Assembly (NCBI RefSeq): GCF_900110755.1
Contig: NZ_FOFF01000057.1
Location: 1-51,369 of the forward strand
Length of the DNA stretch: 51,369 nt
Direction: 5' to 3'
From: Streptomyces sp. yr375
Lineage (GTDB): Bacteria > Actinomycetota > Actinomycetes > Streptomycetales > Streptomycetaceae
A program made the translations under genes and the position numbers. The notes beneath the pieces were generated by a model that saw only the letters and a program-made list of their open reading frames with translations, had not been told where the DNA came from and did not search any database. Below are positions 40,925-49,497 of the stretch, one piece after another (the stretch's first letter is position 1; each line of letters starts with the position of its first letter).

Positions 40925-42104
40925 CGAGTGGGGTCATCTGGGACGTAGGGCCCTCGCGGCAGACCAGCAGCAGGGCGCGGTCGTCGTTGACGTCCTTCGC
41001 GACCGCCTCGATCAGGTGCCAGGCGGCGCCCTGGAAGCCGCCGGCCACATAGCGGTCGGCCTCGCCGGTGAGGCGGTCGATGCCCTCGACGATGTCCCGG
41101 TCGGAGGTCTCCACCAAGCCGTCGGTGAAGAGCATCAGCACGTCACCGGGGCGCAGCGAGCCCTTCACGGGGTCGAACTGCGCGCCGTCGTACACCCCGA
41201 GGAGGGGGCCTTCGGCGGCCTTCTCCTCCCAGCGGCCGCTGCCCGCGCTGAGCTGGAGGCCCGGCGGGTGGCCGGCGGAGTAGAGCTCGTAGTCGCCGGA
41301 GTCGAGGTCGAGGACCAGGTGGATGGAGGTCGCGAAGCCCTCGTCCCAGTCCTGGCGGAGCAGATAGCCGTTGGCGGCCGGGAGGAAGGCGTGCGGGGGC
41401 AGGGAGCCGAGCAGGCCGCCGAAGGCGCCGGACAGCAGGAGCGCGCGCGAACCGGCGTCCATGCCCTTGCCGGACACGTCCGTGAGGACGACCTCCATGG
41501 TGCGGCCGCCGTTCGTGCGGGCCGCGACGACGAAGTCGCCGGAGAACGACTGGCCGCCCGCCGGCCGCAGCGCCATCTCGCGGTGCCAGCCGTGCGGCAG
41601 GTTCGGCAGCTTGCTCTGCACGCGGATGCGTTCGCGCAGGTCGAAGAGCATGGTGCCGCCGCGCCGCCAGGGCACGCCGACCCGGCTGCGGAACTGGGCG
41701 ATGAGCAGCCCGAAGAAACCGCATGCCGCGACGACCAGGACCACGCCCGGGGTCACCCGCGAGGGGCCTTCGGTGTACGGGCCGAGCTGCACGGACTCCA
41801 CGATGAGGGCGGTGGCCGCCGCCGCGTACAGGCCGAGCAGGCTCGACGGGCGCAGCACCAGGCCGCCGGCGACGATCGGCAGGACCAGCGCGGCCGGTGA
41901 GCACCACACCGAGTTGGCGAGGGTGGTGAGGGCGATGAGCGGGACGGTGAGCAGCAGGAAGGCCAGCGCGATCCAGTCCGAGCCGTCGCCCCGGAAGTAG
42001 TCCACGGCGCTTCTGCGCACGCCGGTGCGGACCCGGTGCATCCAGTGCTTCAACCGGGCCGCCAACGTCTCGGCTTCCGCGCGCCGCTGTCGTCCTTCTG
42101 CCAT
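40920..42104 (-). CDS. Membrane-bound SpoIIE/RsbU-type PP2C phosphatase
   Basis: 394 residues. Four N-terminal transmembrane helices (about residues 45-135: WIALAFLLLTVPLIAL, SVWCSPAALVLPIVAGG, LLGLYAAAATALIV, VVLVVAACGFFGLLIA). Then a PP2C-like domain with the metal-binding motifs SFSGDFV, LTDVSGKGMDAG, YSAGHPPG and LFTDGLVE. It dephosphorylates Ser/Thr residues, in this class usually anti-sigma-factor antagonists; no such partner is in the window. No sensor domain (PAS/GAF) is present, so any signal must act through the membrane part. Confidence 0.9.
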   Translation of the reverse strand: MAEGRQRRAEAETLAARLKHWMHRVRTGVRRSAVDYFRGDGSDWIALAFLLLTVPLIALTTLANSVWCSPAALVLPIVAGGLVLRPSSLLGLYAAAATALIVESVQLGPYTEGPSRVTPGVVLVVAACGFFGLLIAQFRSRVGVPWRRGGTMLFDLRERIRVQSKLPNLPHGWHREMALRPAGGQSFSGDFVVAARTNGGRTMEVVLTDVSGKGMDAGSRALLLSGAFGGLLGSLPPHAFLPAANGYLLRQDWDEGFATSIHLVLDLDSGDYELYSAGHPPGLQLSAGSGRWEEKAAEGPLLGVYDGAQFDPVKGSLRPGDVLMLFTDGLVETSDRDIVEGIDRLTGEADRYVAGGFQGAAWHLIEAVAKDVNDDRALLLVCREGPTSQMTPLA

Positions 42105-42267
42105 TAGTTCGGGACCCTATCCATCGAACCCGCCGCTTGGCACGGGAGGTCCCACTTGTCCCCCGTCCGAGGCCCAACTTCACAGTGAACTTCACGGAAA
42201 GCGCTCGCGTCGCCAGGAGGGCGAAATTGCCTGGCTCGTCCCGCATCGGGCTGCTAGGCATGAACCC

Positions 42268-43539
42268 ATGACGAGTGCGGCGAGTGAGGCGAGCAGCGGC
42301 GGGTCCCGGCCTGCGGACGGCCTGCGGACCCTGCGGCGGGACGAATGGGACGAGTGGTACGACACCCTGATCCGCGCCTTCGGCGGGGTCGAGGAACCGG
42401 CCGAGGAACGGGAGCTGTTCAGGGCGCTCACCCCGTACGAGCGCTCCCTGGGGGTGTGGGACGCCGGCGCGTGCGTGGCGACGGCGGGGGCGTACGACTT
42501 CCGGCTGACCGTGCCGGGCGGGGCCTCGGTGCCGGCGGCGGGCGTGACGATGGTCGGGGTGAGCCCGACGCACCGGCGGCGCGGGCTGCTGACGTCGATG
42601 ATGCGGCGGCAACTGGACGACGTGCGGGCGTGGGGCGAGCCGCTGGCCGTCCTCACCGCCTCCGAGCCCGTGATCTACGGGCGGTTCGGGTACGCGGCGG
42701 CGAGCTTCGGGCTGCACGCCGAGATCGACACGAGTCGGGTACGGCTGTCCGTCCCGGCCGGCACGGACGGCGTACGGCTGCGGTACGTCGATCCCGGCGC
42801 GGAACTCGACGCGTGCGAGGCGGTGTACGCGCGGACCGTGCCCGGGCGGCCGGGGATGCTCGCGCGGCGGCCCGGGTGGGAGCGGCTGGGGCTGCTCGAT
42901 CCGGAGAGCGGGCGGGGCGGGGCGTCGCCGTTGCAGTGCGTGCTCGCGGAGCGCGGCGGTGAGGTCACCGGGTACGTCCGGTTCCGGGTGCGGCCCGAGT
43001 GGACGGACAGCGGGCACAACGGGCAGGTGCTGCTCCAGGACCTCGCGGGGCTCGATCCGGTGTCGGAGGCGGCGCTGTGGCGGTTCCTGTTCGGGATCGA
43101 CCTGACGAGCACGCTGAAGGTGCGGGGGCGGCCGGTGGACGAGGGCTGGCAGCATCTCGTGTCCGACATCCGGCGGTGCGAGCTGCGGGTGCGGGACTCG
43201 TTGTACCTGCGGCTGGTGGACGTGGGCGCGGCGCTGGAGGCGCGGACGTATCAGGCGCCGGTGGATGTGGTGTTGGCGGTCGAGGACGACTTCTGCCCCT
43301 GGAACTCCGGGCGTTGGCGGCTGTCCGGGGACGCCAAGGGGGCGGTCTGCGGGCGTACGTCCGACGCCGCCGATCTTTCCTTGTCCGTACGGGAGTTGGG
43401 GGCGGCGTACCTGGGCGGGGTGAGCCTCGGGGCGCTCGGGGCGGCGGGGCGGGTGCGGGAGGTGCGGCGGGGGGCGCTGGCGGGGGCGGCGGTGGGGTTC
43501 GGGGCGGGGGCGGCGCCTTGGTTGCCGCATGGGTTTTGA
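42268..43539 (+). CDS. Eis-like GNAT N-acetyltransferase
   Basis: 423 residues from the ATG at 42268 (TSAASEASSGGSRP). Tandem-GNAT plus sterol-carrier-like layout of the Eis family: acetyl-CoA loop VSPTHRRRGLLTSMM, active-site Tyr in YGRFGYAAAS, central FRVRPEWTDSG, and a C-terminus ending in Phe (LPHGF), whose free carboxylate is the catalytic base in M. tuberculosis Eis. Eis enzymes acetylate amines at several positions, including aminoglycosides; the natural substrate here is unknown. Divergent from the phosphatase. Confidence 0.88.
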   Translation: MTSAASEASSGGSRPADGLRTLRRDEWDEWYDTLIRAFGGVEEPAEERELFRALTPYERSLGVWDAGACVATAGAYDFRLTVPGGASVPAAGVTMVGVSPTHRRRGLLTSMMRRQLDDVRAWGEPLAVLTASEPVIYGRFGYAAASFGLHAEIDTSRVRLSVPAGTDGVRLRYVDPGAELDACEAVYARTVPGRPGMLARRPGWERLGLLDPESGRGGASPLQCVLAERGGEVTGYVRFRVRPEWTDSGHNGQVLLQDLAGLDPVSEAALWRFLFGIDLTSTLKVRGRPVDEGWQHLVSDIRRCELRVRDSLYLRLVDVGAALEARTYQAPVDVVLAVEDDFCPWNSGRWRLSGDAKGAVCGRTSDAADLSLSVRELGAAYLGGVSLGALGAAGRVREVRRGALAGAAVGFGAGAAPWLPHGF

Positions 43540-43588
43540 GCGGGGGCGGATAGCAGGGGGGTGGCTAGCGGGAGGGGGCTGGGGACTG

Positions 43589-44395
43589 TCAGGGTTTTTG
43601 GCAGGTTGGGCACCAGAAGAGGTTGCGGGCTGCCAGGTCCGCGGTGCGGATGGTGTCGCCGCAGAGGTGGCAGGGCTGGTGGGTGCGCCGGTAGACGTAC
43701 ACCTCGCCGCCGTGGTCGTCGACGCGGGGCGGGCGGCCCATCGCCTCGGGGGTGTGTTCCGGACGGACCGTGTCGATGCGGTTGTTGCGGACTCCCTCGC
43801 GCATGAGGGCGACCAGGTCGGTCCAGATCGCGTCCCACTCGGTGGGGGTGATGGTCCTGCCGGTGCGGTACGGGTCGATGTGGTGCCGGAAGAGGACTTC
43901 GGCGCGGTAGACGTTGCCCACGCCGGCGATGATCTTCTGGTCCAGGAGGAGGGCGGCGATCGTCGTACGGCTGCGGGCGACGCGGGTGTACGCGGCGGCT
44001 GGGTCGGCGTCGGCGCGGAGGGGGTCGGGGCCGAGGCGGGCGTGTACGGCCTGCTTCTCGGGGTCCGTGATGAGGGCGCAGGTGGTGGGGCCCCGGAGAT
44101 CCACGTACGACGTGCCGTCGGCCAGGCGGAGTCGGACGGTGTCCGTGGGAGGCGGGGCCGGGGCCGGGCCGAAGGTGACCTTGCCGAAGAGGCCGAGGTG
44201 GATGTGGATCCATACGTCGCCGGTGAAGCCGAGGAAGAGGTGTTTGCCGTGGGCCTCGGTGCGGGTGAGGGTGGCGTCTTTGAGGAGGGCGGCGGCGTCG
44301 GTGAACTTGCCCTGGGGGCTGGTTAGTTGTGTGGTGCGGTGGGTGAAGCGGGCGTAGTCCTGCGCCAGTCGGTGAATCGTGTGGCCTTCCGGCAC
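43589..44395 (-). CDS. Fpg/Nei-family DNA glycosylase (Nei2-like)
   Basis: 268 residues from the GTG at 44395, chosen because the mature N-terminus must be Pro-Glu (PEGHTIHRLA) and AGGAG lies 6 bases upstream. Pro2 is the Schiff-base nucleophile and Glu3 follows. Helix-two-turn-helix LLLDQKIIAGVGNVYRAE and the C-terminal zinc finger CHLC-x16-CPTC complete the family. It removes oxidised pyrimidines and nicks the strand. PEGHTIH marks the actinobacterial Nei2 branch rather than Fpg (PELPE). Confidence 0.93.
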   Translation of the reverse strand: MPEGHTIHRLAQDYARFTHRTTQLTSPQGKFTDAAALLKDATLTRTEAHGKHLFLGFTGDVWIHIHLGLFGKVTFGPAPAPPPTDTVRLRLADGTSYVDLRGPTTCALITDPEKQAVHARLGPDPLRADADPAAAYTRVARSRTTIAALLLDQKIIAGVGNVYRAEVLFRHHIDPYRTGRTITPTEWDAIWTDLVALMREGVRNNRIDTVRPEHTPEAMGRPPRVDDHGGEVYVYRRTHQPCHLCGDTIRTADLAARNLFWCPTCQKP

Positions 44396-45222
44396 CGGTC
44401 TCTCCTCATCGTCATACCTTGCCCACCCACCCGCCCGACTCGCTTGCGCAAGAGCTGAACCCTCTTCGGGGCTCCGCCCCGAACCCCACGGGAGCTCCGC
44501 CCCCTGCACCCCAACGGGGCTCCGCCCCTGCACCCCCTCCTGCATCGCCGCCGCGACCCGGTCGCACTTCGCCGCCACGGCCCGCCGTGCTGCGCCGCAG
44601 GTGCCCATGCCGGGGCTTCGGTTCCGCTTCCCTGGGGTGCGGCTTCGCCGCTGCAGCCCTGCCGTACTTCACCACCGCGCCCCGCGCCGCGCCAGTCACC
44701 ACGGCCCCGGGGCGCTGCGGCGCCGCAGCCCTTACTGGGGGTTCCGCTCCGCGTCCCCGGGGCTGCGCCTCAGGCCTGCATCCCCGGCTGACGTATCCGC
44801 CCCAGGATCCGTCCGGCCGACACGTCAGCCGGACGTCACCGGCTGGCGCCGTAGTCCTGCGCCTGCAGCGGTGCCTGCCGGTTCTGGAGCTACAGTCCGC
44901 GCTCAGAGACGTGGACCGACGGCCCGTCCCTCAGGCCGGTGCCCTGAGCCCGTCCCCTTGGGGCTATGCCCGGGGGCCTGTCCCTGGGGGCTGCGCCCGG
45001 GGGTCGCCCCTGAGGACTGCACCCGGGGTTCGTCCCTGAGGACTGGACCCGGGTTCGTCCCTGGAGGCTGAAACGCAGCCCGTTTCTCAGCGCCTTGGGG
45101 CTGTGGGGTGGAGGACGTGTCTCAGGCCCGCGTTCCCAGTCGGCCCATCTGCCCTCGCGCGCCCCTGCGCGGCCGTCGGTGTGGTTCGTGGCTGCGGTTG
45201 TCGTGGGTGGGTGTGCGTGGGG
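44396..45222. other. 827-bp non-coding region rich in palindromes and repeats
   Basis: No credible gene: frames on both strands are repeat-driven. From 44465 to 44540 the motif ggggctccgcccc recurs, once as ttcggggctccgccccgaa (44465-44483), a palindrome abundant in Streptomyces intergenic DNA. From 44541 to 44925 the sequence is GC-rich and irregular. A tandem array follows at 44926-45081, then about 140 bp of G-rich spacer up to rpiB. Confidence 0.6.
44926..45081. repeat. Six degenerate tandem repeats of about 26 bp
   Basis: Units start at 44926, 44952, 44980, 45006, 45032 and 45057 (25-28 bp each). The pattern is gtccctgaggactgnacccggggttc; units 3 and 4 (45006-45056) are the most alike. 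The period is not a multiple of three throughout, so the array is not coding. Confidence 0.75.
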
Positions 45223-45708
45223 TCAGGGGTGGGGGTGGTGTGCGGGGATGGGGGGGAGGGTGCCGGTGGTTTCGTAGGTTGCCAGCATGTCGATTCGGCG
45301 GATGTGGCGGGTGTCCTCGGAGAACGGGGTGGCCAGGAAGGTTTCGACGAACTTCGTCGCCTCGTCCTGGGTGTGCATGCGGGCGCCTACCGCGACGACG
45401 TTGGCGTTGTTGTGCTGGCGGCCGAGGGACGCGGTCTCCTCGCTCCAGGCGAGGGCGGCACGGACGCCCTTCACCTTGTTGGCCGCGATCTGCTCGCCGT
45501 TGCCGGAGCCGCCGATCACGATGCCGAGGGAGTCGGCGTCCGCGGCCGTCCGCTCCGCGGCGCGGAGGCAGAAGGGCGGGTAGTCGTCCTGGGCGTCGTA
45601 GATGTGGGGGCCGCAGTCGACCGGGTCGTGACCCGCCGCCTTCAGCCATTCGACGAGGTGGTTCTTGAGTTCGAAGCCGGCATGGTCCGAGCCGAGATAC
45701 ACGCGCAT
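45223..45708 (-). CDS. rpiB: Ribose-5-phosphate isomerase B
   Basis: 161 residues of the RpiB/LacAB family: MRVYLGSDHAGFELKNHL and GIVIGGSGNGEQIAANK. The E. coli-type catalytic Cys is replaced (GGSGNGE), as in M. tuberculosis RpiB, where a Glu is the base. It interconverts ribose 5-phosphate and ribulose 5-phosphate in the pentose phosphate pathway. The His/Pro-rich C-terminal tail (PAHHPHP) is unremarkable. Divergent from the permease gene. Cytosolic. Confidence 0.93.
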   Translation of the reverse strand: MRVYLGSDHAGFELKNHLVEWLKAAGHDPVDCGPHIYDAQDDYPPFCLRAAERTAADADSLGIVIGGSGNGEQIAANKVKGVRAALAWSEETASLGRQHNNANVVAVGARMHTQDEATKFVETFLATPFSEDTRHIRRIDMLATYETTGTLPPIPAHHPHP

Positions 45709-45933
45709 GGCACGAGTGTGACACGGGTGTTGCCGGGCAGCAGCGCCGGGTGTCGCGGCCGAAAAAGTTCAACAATCCTGTGAAGCTCAGGGGATCCTCA
45801 AGTAACGATCTGAAATCAAAGGTTCCCGAATTCATTCACCTCGGATTCACTGGACCGGATCGTGCGCTCCCCGGCACTACCCAGTGCTCCCCCGCACGAT
45901 TCCCATCACGCGGCGCAAAGGAAAACCGTCCCC

Positions 45934-47397
45934 ATGACTTCGCAGCCGACCCTCGCCAAGGCCGAAAGCGGCCCCGGAGGTCCCGGAGAACCCGGCCCCG
46001 GACTTCACGCAGGTCTCAAGAACCGGCACCTTTCGATGATCGCCATCGGCGGCGTCATCGGTGCCGGGCTGTTCGTAGGTTCCAGCTCCGGTATCGCCAC
46101 CGCCGGCCCCGGCATTCTGCTCTCCTACGCCCTCGTCGGCATGCTCGTGGTGCTGGTGATGCGGATGCTCGGGGAGATGTCGGCGGCCAATCCGACCTCC
46201 GGTTCGTTCTCCGCGCACGCCGACCGCGCGCTCGGCCGCTGGGCCGGGTTCTCCATCGGCTGGCTGTACTGGTTCTTCTGGGTCGTCGTGCTCGCCGTGG
46301 AGGCCACGGCCGGCGCGAAGATCCTCGAAGGGTGGATTCCCGCCGTCCCGCAGTGGGGGTGGGCGCTCATCGTGATGGTGGTGCTGACCGCCACCAACCT
46401 CGTCTCCGTCAGCTCCTACGGCGAGTTCGAGTTCTGGTTCGCCGGCATCAAGGTCGTCGCGATCGGCGCGTTCGTCGTCGTGGGCGGGCTCGCCGTGTTC
46501 GGCGTGCTGCCCGGTGTCGACAGCGCCAAGGCGGGACTCGGCAACCTCACGGACCACGGCGGCTTCCTGCCCAACGGGCCCGGCGCCATCCTGACCGGCG
46601 TCCTGCTCGTCGTCTTCTCCTTCATGGGCAGCGAGATCGCGACCCTCGCGGCCGGCGAGTCCGAGGACCCGCAGCGCGCCGTCACCAAGTCCACGAACAG
46701 CATCATCTGGCGGATCGGCGTCTTCTACCTCGGGTCGATCTTCGTCGTCGTCACGCTGCTGCCCTGGAACGACCCCTCCATCAAGCAGGAGGGTTCCTAC
46801 GTCGCCGCGCTCGACTCGCTCGGCATCGCGCACGCCGGTCAGCTCATGAACTTCATCGTGCTGACGTCCGTGCTGTCCTGCCTCAACTCCGGGCTGTACA
46901 CGGCCTCCCGCATGGCCTTCTCGCTCGGCGAGCGGGGCGACGCGCCGAAGGTCTTCGCCCGGACGACGAGCCGTGGCGTTCCCCTCGCGGCGATCATCGC
47001 CTCCGTCGTCTTCGGGTTCGTCGCCGTCTTCTTCAACTACCGGTTCCCGGACTCCGTCTTCCTCTTCCTCGTGAACTCCAGCGGGGCCGTGGCCCTGTTC
47101 GTGTGGCTCGTGATCTGCCTCTCGCAACTGCGGATGCGGAAGATCATCCAGGCCGAGTCGCCGGAGAAGCTGATCGTGAAGATGTGGCTGTACCCGTACC
47201 TGACCTGGGCCACCGCCGCGCTGATCGTCTTCGTTCTCGGGTACATGCTGACCGACACGGAGGGCGCGAGCAGTGGGCGGACGACCGTCCTGCTGTCGCT
47301 GGCCGTCGCGGGCGTCGTCGTCCTCATCGCCCTCGTGAAGGAAAGCCGGATCAAGGCCAAGGCCAAGGCCGACAGTGTCCAGGCCGACGTCTCGTAA
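45934..47397 (+). CDS. Amino-acid permease (APC superfamily, GABA-permease-like)
   Basis: 487 residues from the ATG at 45934, with AAAGGAAAA about 12 bases upstream; the frame is open 24 codons further up. Twelve hydrophobic segments. The APC signatures are seen: MIAIGGVIGAGLFVGSSS at helix 1, the GEMSAANPTSGSFSAHA loop, FSFMGSEIATLAAGES in helix 6, and a later SLGERGDAPKVF loop. Closest to the AAT family (GabP, ProY). Proton-coupled uptake of an amino acid or GABA; substrate unknown. The gene is alone and ends at a hairpin terminator. Confidence 0.88.
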   Translation: MTSQPTLAKAESGPGGPGEPGPGLHAGLKNRHLSMIAIGGVIGAGLFVGSSSGIATAGPGILLSYALVGMLVVLVMRMLGEMSAANPTSGSFSAHADRALGRWAGFSIGWLYWFFWVVVLAVEATAGAKILEGWIPAVPQWGWALIVMVVLTATNLVSVSSYGEFEFWFAGIKVVAIGAFVVVGGLAVFGVLPGVDSAKAGLGNLTDHGGFLPNGPGAILTGVLLVVFSFMGSEIATLAAGESEDPQRAVTKSTNSIIWRIGVFYLGSIFVVVTLLPWNDPSIKQEGSYVAALDSLGIAHAGQLMNFIVLTSVLSCLNSGLYTASRMAFSLGERGDAPKVFARTTSRGVPLAAIIASVVFGFVAVFFNYRFPDSVFLFLVNSSGAVALFVWLVICLSQLRMRKIIQAESPEKLIVKMWLYPYLTWATAALIVFVLGYMLTDTEGASSGRTTVLLSLAVAGVVVLIALVKESRIKAKAKADSVQADVS

Positions 47398-47433
47398 TCA
47401 GCTCTGCCGAGTGTCAGCTCTCTTGAGCGTGTG

Positions 47434-47462
47434 AAAGGGGTCCGCTTCGGCGGGCCCCTTTT
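47434..47462. terminator. Terminator between the permease and kinase genes
   Basis: aaaggggtccgc (47434-47445), loop ttcg, gcgggcccctttt (47450-47462): a 12-bp stem with one mismatch ending in a T-run on the plus strand. It abuts the kinase stop codon on the minus strand. Confidence 0.8.
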
Positions 47463-47463
47463 C

Positions 47464-49353
47464 TCATAGCACCGTGAAGCTGGTCTTCACCCTCTCGTAC
47501 GTCTTCAGGGCCGTCGCCTCGGTCTCGGGCTGGTACCAGGTGTTGATCTGGTACGACTTCCCGCTCTCGTTGAAGCCCAGCAGACGGGCGTGCCAGTAGG
47601 TGCCCTGGAGGGTGAAGGCGTACTCCCAGACGACCGCCGGCCGGCCTCGGAACGTCGTCTCCTCCAGGCGGATCTTGCGGTAGCCCCGGCCCTGGTGGGC
47701 GTTGGCTTCGGAGGTCTGCCAGGTGTCCATGAGGTCGCCTCGGGCCAGGGAGGACTTGGCCACCAGTTCCTGGGTGCCGTCGGGGGACGTGTAGTGCACC
47801 TCGGCGCCCGTCTTCACGTCCCGCCGCCAGCCCTTGGGCGTCGCCCACGCGTACCCGCCCGCCTCCTGATGCGCCCCCGGGGGCAGGCTCGGCGGCCTGA
47901 ACGTCCCCTCGACCGTGGGTGACATGGAGGAGGTCGAGGGGCTGGGGCTGGTGCTTGGGCTGGTGGCCGTGGCCTGGTTGTCCTTGTTGTTGTCGTGCGG
48001 GCCCGGGGGTGACGCCAGCACGATCGCGGCGATCGTGCCTACCGCTACGACGCCGATGGCGGCCATCACTCCGGTACGGCGGTGTCCCGGGCGGCCGTTG
48101 TCCCTTCGTCGCCGGGTGGCGGACGGGACCGCCGGGCCGGGCAGTTCGCCGTCCGGCGGTATCTCCCTGCGCCGGGTCTCCGCGTGCGGGGTGGGGGTGG
48201 CTTCCGGAATCGGCCTGCGTTCGGTCGGCGCTTGGGCTCGGATGAGGGAGACGCCGGAGTGGGGGCGGGGGACCGGGCGGCGCGTCTCCTCCGGGGCCGT
48301 TTCGGTCCGGGCCTGGGGGCGGGCGGAGACTTCGGCGAAGGGTTGTCCCGGTGTCGGTGGTGGTGTTGGGGGTGGTGGTGTTGGTGTCGGGGGTGGGTGG
48401 GCGATGGGGGCCAGGGCCGTCTCCAGGTCGGTGAGGGAGGCTCGGACCGTGGGTTCCTTTTGGAGGAGGGCGGTGAGGACGTCGTACAACGGGCCCGCGG
48501 TGGGCGGGAGTTGGGGTTCCTCATAGAGGACCGCGTGCAAGGTCGCCAGGGTGGTGTCGCGGGCGAAGGGGGAGTGGCCGGCCAGGGCGGCGCAGAGTGT
48601 CGCGCCCAGGGACCACACGTCCGACGGCGGGCCCTGCGGTCGGCCCGAGATGCGCTCGGGGGCCATGTAGTCGGGGGAGCCGACCAGCATCCCGACCATG
48701 GTCAACGCCTTCGCGTCCTGGATCGCGGCTATGCCGAAGTCGGTGAGGACGACTCGGTGTTCGCCCCGCCCGCCGGTTCCTTCCCTGGCCGCTTCTCCGT
48801 TCCCTTCTCTGGTCCCTTCCCTGTTGCTCCCCCTAGTCCCCCTACTCCCCCTACTCCCCCTGCTCCCTGTGTTCTCCACCAGCACGTTGCCCGGTTTGAT
48901 GTCGCGGTGCAGGACCCCCCTCGCGTGGACCTGGCGCAGCGCCGTGACCAGGCCCAGGCCGATGCGGGCGGTCTCGTGCGGGGCCAGTGGTCCTTCCTCG
49001 GCCATGATCTGCTCGAGGGAGCGGCCGACGACCAACTCCATGACGATCCAGAGGCGTTCGCCCTCGTCCACGACGTCGTAGACGCGCACCACGTTGGGGT
49101 GGTCGATGCGGGCGGTGGCCCTGGCCTCGCGCAGGGTGCGTTCGCGGCGGGTGCGGGTGTCCTCCGGGTCGAGGCCGTCGATGCGCATCTCCTTCACCGC
49201 GACCTGCCGGTCGAGCACCTCGTCGGTGGCCCGCCACACCCGCCCCATTCCCCCCTGGCCAATACTTTCGACCAGCCGATAGCGCCCCGTCACCAGCAAC
49301 CCCGGAAAACCGCCGCTCCCCGGATTCCCCGTGTTTCCCGAATTTCCCGGCAA
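47464..49353 (-). CDS. Membrane Ser/Thr protein kinase (Pkn type) with an insertion before DFG
   Basis: 629 residues from a TTG at 49353 with GAGG upstream; a later GTG (VTGRYRL) is possible. Gly-loop IGQGGMGRVW (31-40), Lys54 in VAVKEM, catalytic HRDIKPGN (149-156), TDFG (204-207), SPDYMAPE. Between HRD and DFG there are about 35 extra residues (162-198) of Ser/Arg/Gly/Glu low complexity, not usual in Hanks-type kinases. A Pro/Thr-rich juxtamembrane region follows, then a helix (GVMAAIGVVAVGTIAAIVLAS) and an outer domain of about 145 residues resembling a PsbP-like fold rather than PASTA repeats. The N-terminus is also a short repeat (GNSGNTGNPG). Divergent from an LPKTG protein gene. Confidence 0.9.
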   Translation of the reverse strand: MPGNSGNTGNPGSGGFPGLLVTGRYRLVESIGQGGMGRVWRATDEVLDRQVAVKEMRIDGLDPEDTRTRRERTLREARATARIDHPNVVRVYDVVDEGERLWIVMELVVGRSLEQIMAEEGPLAPHETARIGLGLVTALRQVHARGVLHRDIKPGNVLVENTGSRGSRGSRGTRGSNREGTREGNGEAAREGTGGRGEHRVVLTDFGIAAIQDAKALTMVGMLVGSPDYMAPERISGRPQGPPSDVWSLGATLCAALAGHSPFARDTTLATLHAVLYEEPQLPPTAGPLYDVLTALLQKEPTVRASLTDLETALAPIAHPPPTPTPPPPTPPPTPGQPFAEVSARPQARTETAPEETRRPVPRPHSGVSLIRAQAPTERRPIPEATPTPHAETRRREIPPDGELPGPAVPSATRRRRDNGRPGHRRTGVMAAIGVVAVGTIAAIVLASPPGPHDNNKDNQATATSPSTSPSPSTSSMSPTVEGTFRPPSLPPGAHQEAGGYAWATPKGWRRDVKTGAEVHYTSPDGTQELVAKSSLARGDLMDTWQTSEANAHQGRGYRKIRLEETTFRGRPAVVWEYAFTLQGTYWHARLLGFNESGKSYQINTWYQPETEATALKTYERVKTSFTVL

Positions 49354-49497
49354 TCCGCTGCACCCCCTCGGCTACGGTCCATTACCCGACCCCTGAAACA
49401 CAATAGTCACACTTAAGGCCGTACCAGCATAGTGCGGAGAAATCTTGTGGTACCTCTTCAAGTACTGCGAATTCAGGCGCAGCCAAGGGGGGCGAAC

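Noticed and set aside
44379..45071. 230-codon plus-strand open frame in the Nei-rpiB gap
   Set aside because: It runs over palindromes and the 26-bp array, lacks a ribosome site and motifs, and similar-length frames overlap it on both strands.
44926..45081. CRISPR array
   Set aside because: Units are contiguous and degenerate with no constant repeat and unique spacer pattern; no cas genes are present.
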